Assembly: GCA_029939965.1 (NCBI GenBank)
Contig: JAOZRY010000060.1
Location: forward strand, 1 to 11,239
Direction: 5' to 3'
Length of the DNA: 11,239 nucleotides
From: Bacteroidales bacterium
GTDB lineage: Bacteria > Bacteroidota > Bacteroidia > Bacteroidales > 4484-276
This document shows, in pieces, positions 1-6,478 of the stretch. Below the pieces are notes generated by a model. That model worked only from the letters and a program-made list of their open reading frames with translations. It made no database searches and was not told where the DNA came from. Both the position numbers and the translations under genes were made by a program. Positions within the stretch are counted from its first letter, which is position 1; every line of letters begins with the position of its first letter.

Positions 1-1
1 T

Positions 2-47
2 AAAAAAAACCGCTATTGGAGAGATATCCCCGGTAGCGGTTTTTTTT
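2..47 (-). terminator. Intrinsic terminator of the chemotaxis receptor gene
   Basis: Positions 2-15 (eight A then CCGCTA) pair perfectly with 34-47 (TAGCGG then eight T), giving a 14-bp stem around an 18-nt loop at 16-33. Read leftward, the hairpin ends in a U-run encoded by the A-tract at 2-9. It lies 23 bp beyond the stop codon of the receptor gene at 71-1615. The symmetrical A/T tracts mean it could also stop rightward transcription, so it may be shared with a convergent gene to the left of the window. Confidence 0.9.
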
Positions 48-70
48 GGTAGAATTTTGAACAACCCATG

Positions 71-1615
71 CTATTTTTGAGCAACCCTTAATTGATCGAT
101 TCTTAAATTATCCACACCAAAATACTCTATTACTTTAAGCAAATCTTCGGCCTGACCGGCTAAAATATCGGCATGAGCAGATAGTTCTTCAGAGGAGGCA
201 GCATTTTGCTGAGTTACCTCATTGAGTTGCTGCACACCATGGTTTATTTGATTGGCACCAATATTTTGTTCGTTATTGGCTGCTGTAATTTCATTAATAA
301 AACGCGATGTGGAAACAATATCCGGGACGATGGTGCTTAAAAGCGTTTCGGCTTTTTTGGTAACAGACACACTATTTTGTGCCAGATTATCAATTTCAAC
401 TGCAGCAATCTTACTACGCTCTGCAAGTTTTCCTACCTCAGATGCCACCACACCAAACCCTTTGCCATGGTCGCCGGCTCTTGCTGCTTCTATCGAAGCA
501 TTGAGTGCCAATATGTGTGTTTGAAATGAAATGGAGCCAATGATTTTTATTTTTTCAGCAATCTCATTTATCTTCTTCAGGCTATTTATGGATGACTGTT
601 CTACGGTAGAAATTTCTTGTGCAACCTTTGTTGATATCTCCTGAGTTCGTCCGGTATTCATAAGGTTCTGCTGGATGTTGGCAGTCATTTCCTCAACGGA
701 TGCTGAAATTTCTTCGATGGCAGAGGCTTGTTCCGAGGCACCTTGTGCTATTTGTCTTGCGGCAGAATTAAGTTCGTTACTTGCTCTCGATACAGCCCAT
801 GACCCTGATGAAATGTTTGATACTACCTCGAGGAGTTTAGATTTCATTTTATGAATATTTTGCAATAACATTCCAATTTCATCATTACTCTGTCTGCCTA
901 CTTCAATATTTAGGTTGCCATTTGCAATCTCCGAAATTATATTATTTGTATAATTTAATGATTTTCCAAGGGTACTAATTACAAATATTGAAATAAGTAG
1001 GGTAATGGTTAGCCCACCTGAAAAAAGCAGTACTAATTGTAGAAAAGTTGATTTATATGTTTCTTCAGATTCGTTGTAAACTTCATGGGCAATTTTTATC
1101 TGGATGTCCATGAGTTTTTTAACCTGTTCGATAAAAGGGTCGATTTTGAAATAAAGAGTAGATTCGATAAAACTATTAAATTCGATTGCAGTGATGTCAT
1201 TTTTTACAACTGCAATTTTCATCAGATCCTCAATAGCCTGAAATGCACCTTCTCTAAGCTCCTCTGTTTCATTTTTTAAAACTAGTTCTTCGCCTTCTAT
1301 TTCGCTTTGTAAATACGCATTCCAATTTGTGCGTACATCAGTAAGCAACTCTTTTACTTTTGCTCTGCCGGTACTCCAATCAACCCTATCGTGGTTCATA
1401 TCGTAAGTTGTATTTACAATGTCAAGCACAAGCATATCCGAAACGGCTTTGAGTTGCTGAAGTGGAATTACACGATAATAATACATCGATTCGGTGGCGT
1501 TATTTATTTTATCCAAACTGCTAATCGAAATAAAAGCATTTATTCCGGTTAATAATGCGATGATGGCAATTACCGTGTAAAGTGCTGTCGAAATTTTAAT
1601 GTTTTCAGTTTTCAT
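71..1615 (-). CDS. Transmembrane methyl-accepting chemotaxis protein (MCP)
   Basis: This is a complete 514-residue chemoreceptor. TM1 lies at about 11-31. A periplasmic, mostly helical sensor of about 155 residues (32-188) is compatible with a four-helix-bundle (4HB_MCP) domain. TM2 is at about 191-214, HAMP at about 215-267, and the cytoplasmic signalling coiled coil runs to about 500. The hairpin tip at 364-398 is well conserved. Residues matching E. coli Tsr trimer contacts are present: F364, I368, L371, N372, I375, E376, R379 and V389. Two deviations are H367 where Tsr has N376, and G395 where Tsr has R404. There is no C-terminal NWETF-like CheR/CheB tether. The start is supported by AAGGAG four bases upstream and by the TM1 that follows. 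The gene is monocistronic here, divergent from the exporter gene, with no che genes nearby, so it is an orphan receptor that should signal to CheA/CheW encoded elsewhere. The ligand is unknown. Confidence 0.95.
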   Translation of the reverse strand: MKTENIKISTALYTVIAIIALLTGINAFISISSLDKINNATESMYYYRVIPLQQLKAVSDMLVLDIVNTTYDMNHDRVDWSTGRAKVKELLTDVRTNWNAYLQSEIEGEELVLKNETEELREGAFQAIEDLMKIAVVKNDITAIEFNSFIESTLYFKIDPFIEQVKKLMDIQIKIAHEVYNESEETYKSTFLQLVLLFSGGLTITLLISIFVISTLGKSLNYTNNIISEIANGNLNIEVGRQSNDEIGMLLQNIHKMKSKLLEVVSNISSGSWAVSRASNELNSAARQIAQGASEQASAIEEISASVEEMTANIQQNLMNTGRTQEISTKVAQEISTVEQSSINSLKKINEIAEKIKIIGSISFQTHILALNASIEAARAGDHGKGFGVVASEVGKLAERSKIAAVEIDNLAQNSVSVTKKAETLLSTIVPDIVSTSRFINEITAANNEQNIGANQINHGVQQLNEVTQQNAASSEELSAHADILAGQAEDLLKVIEYFGVDNLRIDQLRVAQK

Positions 1616-1619
1616 TTTG

Positions 1620-1625
1620 CTCCTT
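1620..1625 (-). promoter_or_regulatory. Strong Shine-Dalgarno site (AAGGAG) of the MCP gene
   Basis: Read leftward, the bases are AAGGAG, then CAAA, then the ATG at 1615-1613. It fixes the start of the receptor gene. The site is notable because Bacteroidota genes usually lack a Shine-Dalgarno sequence, and the leaders of the other genes in this window show only weak or no matches. Confidence 0.75.
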
Positions 1626-1925
1626 GATTAGTGATTCCAATTTTGTTGAATTGGTGTGTTTAAAAAGTTGATCCTGTTAGTTTGCCCCTTGATAATTCTG
1701 ATGCGCTAAGATATTGCAACTTTTTGAAAGTATGATTATTTTAGGTTAAAAATGTTGTCGGGAGGAAAGTATCCAATTCTAAAAAACTAAAAATTAGATA
1801 ACTAACTAATATTCGTAATTAAGAAATAATAATGAATTGGAGAATAAAAATCACTTTTATCTATTTACAAGGAATAACAGAAAAATCAATTTCTAACCAA
1901 AAAAACCATTTCCCTTTATAATTGG

Positions 1926-1933
1926 TTACTTTG
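1926..1933 (+). promoter_or_regulatory. Candidate Bacteroidota -7 promoter element for the ABC exporter
   Basis: TTACTTTG differs by one base from the Bacteroidota -7 consensus TAnnTTTG and is followed by C. It ends 14 bases before the ATG at 1948, which would give a very short leader. No convincing -33 TTTG/TTG element is found at the usual spacing, so this rests on the -7 match and its position. Confidence 0.35.
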
Positions 1934-1947
1934 CGAAAAAGATAACA

Positions 1948-3753
1948 ATGGCAAGATTTCATGGAGCAGAGAGCAACGAACGCGAAACCCCAAAGGGCAA
2001 AGTTACTAAATCAGGTCTCAAACGGCTGTTGCGCCTTTTTAGGTTTATCCGGCCACAGCGATACATTTTTGCAGCCGGTTTGTTTTTTCTGGTACTTTCA
2101 AGTTTAACAACATTGATTTTTCCTGCATTGCTTGGCGATCTGTTGGATTCGGCCAATAGCAAATCTATGGAACATATCAACAGGATAGGTTGGATTTTGG
2201 TTGGGATATTTACTGTGAATGCCGTTTTTTCCTTTTTTAGAATTTACCTTTTTGCCATCGTTACCCAAAAAACTCTGGCACTGCTTCGGCAAACTACTTA
2301 CAATCACCTTATCAAACTACCCATGACTTTTTTCTCAGGGCATCGGGTAGGGGAGCTCAATAGTCGCATATCTGCTGATATTGCTTTATTGCAGGAAACT
2401 TTTACCAGTACCATTGCGCAGTTTATACGTCAAATTATCATCATCACAGGAGGTATTGCTATTCTTGCATATATTTCGCCACGGCTTACGCTTTTTATGC
2501 TCGCCATAGTTCCGGTGGTTGCAGTTGTTGCTCGTATTTTTGGTGCCTATATCCGCAAAATGTCCAAAGAGGCTCAAACCAAACTTGCCGAATCGAACAA
2601 CATTGTAGAAGAAACTCTGCAGGCTATCATTAACGTTAAGGCCTTTGCAAACGAAGCTTACGAATCTTTGCGATATAAACACAAAACCGATGAAGTGATA
2701 GATGTATCATTGCAAGGTGCCAAATGGCGCGGACTATTTGTTTCGTTTATATTTCTGGCCATGTTTGGAAGCATAGTGGGTGTAATCTGGTACGGCGTGT
2801 ATCTGGTAAATCACGGGTCGGGCATTACCCTCGGCGATCTGTTCAAGTTTGTGTTATACACGGTTTTTATTGCAGGTTCCATTAGCGGATTGGCCGATTT
2901 TTATTCGCAAATACAAAAAGCAATTGGTGCCACCGAAAACCTGATGGATATTCTGGAAGAAACCCCTGAACTGATTAATGAGAAAAATGATGCTGAAGAG
3001 GTTTGCTGTAGTGGCAGCGTAGAATTTAAGGATGTTTCGTTTGCTTATCCTTCACGCCATGATGTGCAGGTACTCAGTAATGTTTCTTTCAGTGTGGAAA
3101 AAGGTCAGCAGGTTGCACTGGTTGGTCCGTCGGGTGCTGGTAAAACCACCATTGGAGCGTTAATGTTTCGTTTTTATGAACCTGATTCCGGAAATATTTT
3201 AATTGACAATAAACCCTCTGTATCTTTCGATCTTACTTCTTTGCGAAACCACATGGCTATCGTTCCGCAGGAGGTGCTGCTGTATGGAGGCACTATTGGC
3301 GAAAACATCGAATATGGTAAACCCGGAGCAGATGAGCATGCCATTATCGGTGCTGCCCGGCAGGCCAACGCCTGGGAATTTATTAGCAGTTTCCCCGAAG
3401 GATTAAATACACTGGTTGGTGATCGGGGTATCCAGCTTTCGGGTGGGCAAAGGCAGCGCATTGCCATTGCACGTGCCATCCTCAAAGATCCTGATATACT
3501 CATCCTCGACGAAGCCACCAGCTCGCTCGATTCCGAATCAGAACGTCTGGTTCAACAGGCTCTTGAAGTACTTATGAAAAACCGAACCTCAATCATTATT
3601 GCCCATCGTCTTTCCACCATCCGCAAAGCCAACAAAATTGTTGTTATCGATAAAGGCCGTGTTGCCGAATCGGGAAACCATGATGAGCTGATCGCGTTGG
3701 ATGGAGGTATATATAAAAGCCTGAACGCACTTCAAATGGAAGTATTTGGGTAG
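1948..3753 (+). CDS. ABC exporter half-transporter, fused TMD-NBD (MsbA/multidrug type)
   Basis: This is a 601-residue protein, the normal length for a type IV ABC exporter half-transporter that works as a homodimer or heterodimer in the inner membrane. The transmembrane domain (about 35-325) has six predicted helices near 38-60, 80-102, 156-176, 178-200, 265-287 and 297-317. The ATPase domain (about 357-598) is complete: Walker A GPSGAGKT at 393-400, Q-loop Q441, signature LSGGQ at 497-501, Walker B ILILDEA at 517-523 with catalytic E522, D-loop SSLD at 525-528, and switch H553. It should therefore hydrolyse ATP and export a lipid, drug or peptide. The substrate cannot be read from the sequence, and the family includes MsbA, BmrA and ABCB-type exporters. 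It appears to be transcribed alone: 207 bp separate it from gldF. It is not a replacement for the missing GldA ATPase, because its NBD is fused to its own membrane domain. Confidence 0.93.
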   Translation: MARFHGAESNERETPKGKVTKSGLKRLLRLFRFIRPQRYIFAAGLFFLVLSSLTTLIFPALLGDLLDSANSKSMEHINRIGWILVGIFTVNAVFSFFRIYLFAIVTQKTLALLRQTTYNHLIKLPMTFFSGHRVGELNSRISADIALLQETFTSTIAQFIRQIIIITGGIAILAYISPRLTLFMLAIVPVVAVVARIFGAYIRKMSKEAQTKLAESNNIVEETLQAIINVKAFANEAYESLRYKHKTDEVIDVSLQGAKWRGLFVSFIFLAMFGSIVGVIWYGVYLVNHGSGITLGDLFKFVLYTVFIAGSISGLADFYSQIQKAIGATENLMDILEETPELINEKNDAEEVCCSGSVEFKDVSFAYPSRHDVQVLSNVSFSVEKGQQVALVGPSGAGKTTIGALMFRFYEPDSGNILIDNKPSVSFDLTSLRNHMAIVPQEVLLYGGTIGENIEYGKPGADEHAIIGAARQANAWEFISSFPEGLNTLVGDRGIQLSGGQRQRIAIARAILKDPDILILDEATSSLDSESERLVQQALEVLMKNRTSIIIAHRLSTIRKANKIVVIDKGRVAESGNHDELIALDGGIYKSLNALQMEVFG

Positions 3754-3921
3754 GAAAATGATTGCTATAGACTTCATGCACCGGCACAACCTATCATTGG
3801 CAAAATTCACAGGAAAACTATTCCCAAGAAATATTCCCACTCTCTCTCCGTTCGCTCAAATGTATTATTTTCGCAGCGTTAACATACAATACAAGTTGCC
3901 TTGTTAATTCATTGTGGTCGG

Positions 3922-3929
3922 TGTGTTTG
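3922..3929 (+). promoter_or_regulatory. Possible promoter -7 element for the gldF operon
   Basis: TGTGTTTG (3922-3929) matches TAnnTTTG except for one base. A CTTG at 3900-3903 lies 18 bases upstream, close to the 19-21 spacing of the Bacteroidota -33 element. This would place transcription start near 3935 and give a leader of about 25 nt before gldF. Both boxes are imperfect. The remainder of the 207-bp gap (3754-3960) holds no recognisable gene or terminator. Confidence 0.3.
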
Positions 3930-3960
3930 TAGGGTAACTGGATAAATTTAAAGATATAAT

Positions 3961-4692
3961 ATGTTCACATTATTAAAAAAAGAGGTAAACGGATTTCTAA
4001 GCTCGTTAATCGGGTACATCGTCATTACGGTGTTTCTGTTGATAAACGGGCTGTTTTTGTGGGTTTTTGCCTCCGACTTCAACATCCTCGATTTTGGCTA
4101 TGCGAGCCTCGAAGGTCTGTTTATGATAGCTCCTTTTGTTTTCTTGTTTCTAATTCCGGCAATTACCATGCGGTCGTTTGCCGACGAAAACAGTAGTGGT
4201 ACAATCGAAATGCTACTCACAAAACCGCTAACTGATTTGCAAATTATTTTATCAAAATACTTTGCCGGACTAATTTTGGTGATCTTTTCGGTACTGCCAA
4301 CACTCATTTATTGTTATTCGGTGTATCAGTTGGGTTTGCCCGTAGGAAACATCGACATGGGAGGCATGTGGGGGTCGTACATTGGGTTGCTGTTTCTGGG
4401 AGCCTCATTTGTTTCTATCGGTTTGTTTTCCTCATCACTTTCCAACAATGTAATCATTTCCTTTATCCTTGCCGTATTTATCAGTCTGTTTTTTTATGTG
4501 GGGTTCGATTTTATTCATTCGCTCGAATTGTTTGGTTCGGTCGATTTGCTCATAAAGTCGCTGGGAATCAACACACATTACATCTCCATGAGCCGTGGTG
4601 TGGTGGATACGCGTGATGTTATATATTTTGTAAGCCTTATTACATTTTTCATTTTACTCACCAAATTAAAACTGGAGAGCAGGAAATGGTAG
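3961..4692 (+). CDS. gldF: GldF, ABC-2 type permease of the gliding-associated transporter
   Basis: This 243-residue polytopic inner-membrane protein has six predicted helices, near 16-36, 52-72, 99-122, 138-160, 164-184 and 220-235. Between helices 2 and 3 is the ABC-2 permease segment RSFADE...SGTIEMLLTKP (71-89), a conserved cytoplasmic coupling region in GldF and related permeases. Length and motif match the Bacteroidota GldF family. GldF works with GldG and the ATPase GldA; in Flavobacterium johnsoniae loss of any of them was reported to abolish gliding, and the transported substrate is unknown. Because the transporter is absent from some gliders and present in some non-gliders, it does not by itself prove gliding. 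The gene opens a likely five-gene operon and overlaps gldG by 7 bp. No GldA-type ATPase is in the window. Its leader is A/T-rich without a Shine-Dalgarno sequence. Confidence 0.93.
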   Translation: MFTLLKKEVNGFLSSLIGYIVITVFLLINGLFLWVFASDFNILDFGYASLEGLFMIAPFVFLFLIPAITMRSFADENSSGTIEMLLTKPLTDLQIILSKYFAGLILVIFSVLPTLIYCYSVYQLGLPVGNIDMGGMWGSYIGLLFLGASFVSIGLFSSSLSNNVIISFILAVFISLFFYVGFDFIHSLELFGSVDLLIKSLGINTHYISMSRGVVDTRDVIYFVSLITFFILLTKLKLESRKW

Positions 4693-6458
4693 CAAAGAAA
4701 AATGATAACAACCTTTTGCTAAAGAAGCAGAATGTTAAATTTAGCAACATCATACAGTTGATTTTGGGTTTGGTGATAATTATCCTGGCCAATGTAATCA
4801 ACTCCCATATTTTTACACGTATCGATCTTACCGGCGAGAAGCGGTATTCGCTCTCTGATGCCACTAAGGAAATGCTCTCGCAAATAAACGATATTGTTTA
4901 TATAAGGGTTTATCTCGAAGGAGAATTTCCGGCAGGCTTTAAGCGTCTTTCGCGTGAAACCCGCGATATGTTAAGCGAATTCAGGGCTTACAACAAAAAC
5001 ATTGAGTTCGATTTTATTAACCCCTCTAACAGTAGCAACAACAATGAAAGGCAACAGATTTATTCGATGCTTATCGATAAAGGTTTGGAACCTACCGATT
5101 TGAAAGTAAAAACCAAAGATGGTACTTCACAAAGTATTATTTTTCCCGGAGCTATTGCCACCTATCGCGGAAGAGAGATGTCGGTAAATCTACTGGCCTC
5201 AAAGCGGGGTGCTCCACCCGAAGAAATCCTCAACAACTCCATCCAGAATCTTGAATTTGGATTGGCTGATGCCATAAGAAAACTGGTTGATGACTTTAGG
5301 TCAAAAATCGCATTTATCGAAGGGCATGGCGAACTAACTAAAAATGAAACCGCTGATGCATATTTGGGGCTAAGCGAATATTACAGCATTCACCGGGTAA
5401 GGCTCGATGGAAAGTTGAACAGTCTGTCGGAGCGCATACAGCTCGATTCTGTTACTACAAAAATTAAAAACAAATACGAGGCTGTCATCATCGCAAAACC
5501 CGATTCTGTGTTCAGCGAAAAAGACAAGTTTATCATTGATCAGTTTGTTATGCGTGGAGGTAAAATCCTTTGGCTTGTCGATCCGGTTTTTGCCAGTATG
5601 GATAGCCTGCAGATGAATGCAGAAACCATTGGGTTAAACTTGGATATTGGATTAACAGATATGTTTTTTAATTATGGCTTTCGTGTTAATAACAACCTTG
5701 TGATGGATTTGAATGCCTTACCCATCCCCATTAAAGTGGGTGATGTTGGGGGGCAGCCACAATTTGAGTTTTTTCCGTGGTATTATTTTCCAATCATTAC
5801 ACCTACTTCCGACGATCCTATCGTAAAAAATCTCAATGCTATTAAAACTGATTTCGTTAGTAGTATCGACTTTGTAGAATCTAACCAGGATATTGAAAAG
5901 CAAGTTTTGCTAACCACATCAAAATATTCGCGCACAGTAAATACGCCTGCCTACATTACTCTTGCAATTCTTGGTGAGCAACCGGATGAAAGGTTGTACC
6001 GCAAGGAGTTTTTACCTATAGCAGCAAAATTCGAAGGGAAGTTTCAATCGTTGTATAAAAACCGTGTTCCACCAGAGATTGCCGATAGCAAGGAGATAAA
6101 TTTTCAGTCGCTAAGTCAGGAGACTAAAATGATTGTTATAGCTGATGGGGATGTGATTAAAAATCAGATGCAATTATCCGATGGGAATTATCTCCCGTTG
6201 CCTTTGGGCTACGATAAATATACGGGTCAGCAATTTGGAAACAAGGAGTTGATTCTTAATGTTATGAATTACCTCACCGATGATTCGGGTTTGATATCTA
6301 TCCGTTCGCGCGAGTTGAAATTGCGATTGCTCGATCGTACTAAAATAGAAAATGAACGTGTGTACTGGCAAGTGGTCAACACAGTATTGCCTGTTATGTT
6401 GGTTATTATTTTTGGGGTTATTCAGGGCATTATTCGAAAACGAAAATATACCCAATAA
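4686..6458 (+). CDS. gldG: GldG, membrane-anchored periplasmic subunit of the Gld ABC transporter
   Basis: This 590-residue protein has an N-terminal anchor at about 22-40, a large extracytoplasmic ABC_transp_aux-type domain, and a second membrane helix at about 562-583 followed by a basic tail (IRKRK). The diagnostic segment just after the first helix is RIDLTGEKRYSLSDAT (45-60). The late stretch around GNKELILNVMNYL (518-530) and RELKLRLLD (542-550) is also typical of GldG. This domain is distantly related to ThuA/glutamine-amidotransferase-like folds and has no demonstrated catalysis; a structural or substrate-capturing role in the transporter is likely. Translation is probably coupled to gldF: the ATG at 4686 overlaps the gldF stop (ATGGTAG). 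The next gene starts 20 bp after its stop. Confidence 0.93.
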   Translation: MVAKKNDNNLLLKKQNVKFSNIIQLILGLVIIILANVINSHIFTRIDLTGEKRYSLSDATKEMLSQINDIVYIRVYLEGEFPAGFKRLSRETRDMLSEFRAYNKNIEFDFINPSNSSNNNERQQIYSMLIDKGLEPTDLKVKTKDGTSQSIIFPGAIATYRGREMSVNLLASKRGAPPEEILNNSIQNLEFGLADAIRKLVDDFRSKIAFIEGHGELTKNETADAYLGLSEYYSIHRVRLDGKLNSLSERIQLDSVTTKIKNKYEAVIIAKPDSVFSEKDKFIIDQFVMRGGKILWLVDPVFASMDSLQMNAETIGLNLDIGLTDMFFNYGFRVNNNLVMDLNALPIPIKVGDVGGQPQFEFFPWYYFPIITPTSDDPIVKNLNAIKTDFVSSIDFVESNQDIEKQVLLTTSKYSRTVNTPAYITLAILGEQPDERLYRKEFLPIAAKFEGKFQSLYKNRVPPEIADSKEINFQSLSQETKMIVIADGDVIKNQMQLSDGNYLPLPLGYDKYTGQQFGNKELILNVMNYLTDDSGLISIRSRELKLRLLDRTKIENERVYWQVVNTVLPVMLVIIFGVIQGIIRKRKYTQ

Positions 6459-6478
6459 CCGCCATAATTTCTTGAAAA

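Larger units (their letters stand above)
1616..1947. other. Divergent intergenic region between MCP and ABC exporter
   Basis: This stretch of 332 bp is AT-rich and separates two divergently transcribed genes, so it should hold both promoters. I see no open frame of convincing length, no RNA gene and no strong hairpin. The leftward strand has no clear TAnnTTTG element, so the MCP promoter was not located. On the rightward strand TTACTTTGC occurs at 1926-1934 next to the exporter start, and a similar TTAGTTTGC occurs at 1677-1685, far from any start. Confidence 0.6.

Noticed and set aside
1616..1947. A regulatory RNA or small gene in the divergent intergenic region
   Set aside because: Only short inverted repeats (about 5 bp, such as ATTAG/CTAAT near 1793-1810) and a 12-codon frame were seen, all expected in AT-rich DNA.
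3174..3518. A 114-codon antisense open frame within the exporter ATPase domain
   Set aside because: It lies wholly inside a confidently identified NBD containing Walker and signature motifs; the frame is a shadow of that coding sequence.
1948..3753. The ABC exporter as the energy partner of GldFG
   Set aside because: Its nucleotide-binding domain is covalently fused to a six-helix exporter domain, whereas GldF needs a free GldA-type ATPase; a separate promoter also seems likely.
3758..3907. A 49-codon open frame just after the ABC exporter stop
   Set aside because: It begins 4 bp after the exporter stop but shows no recognisable domain, signal peptide or membrane segment, and its residue pattern looks like translated noncoding sequence. 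Conservation would be needed to call it.
4311..4616. A 101-codon overlapping frame within gldF
   Set aside because: It is out of frame with a clear GldF product, is rich in scattered Arg/His/Cys, and has no independent start signal or family resemblance.
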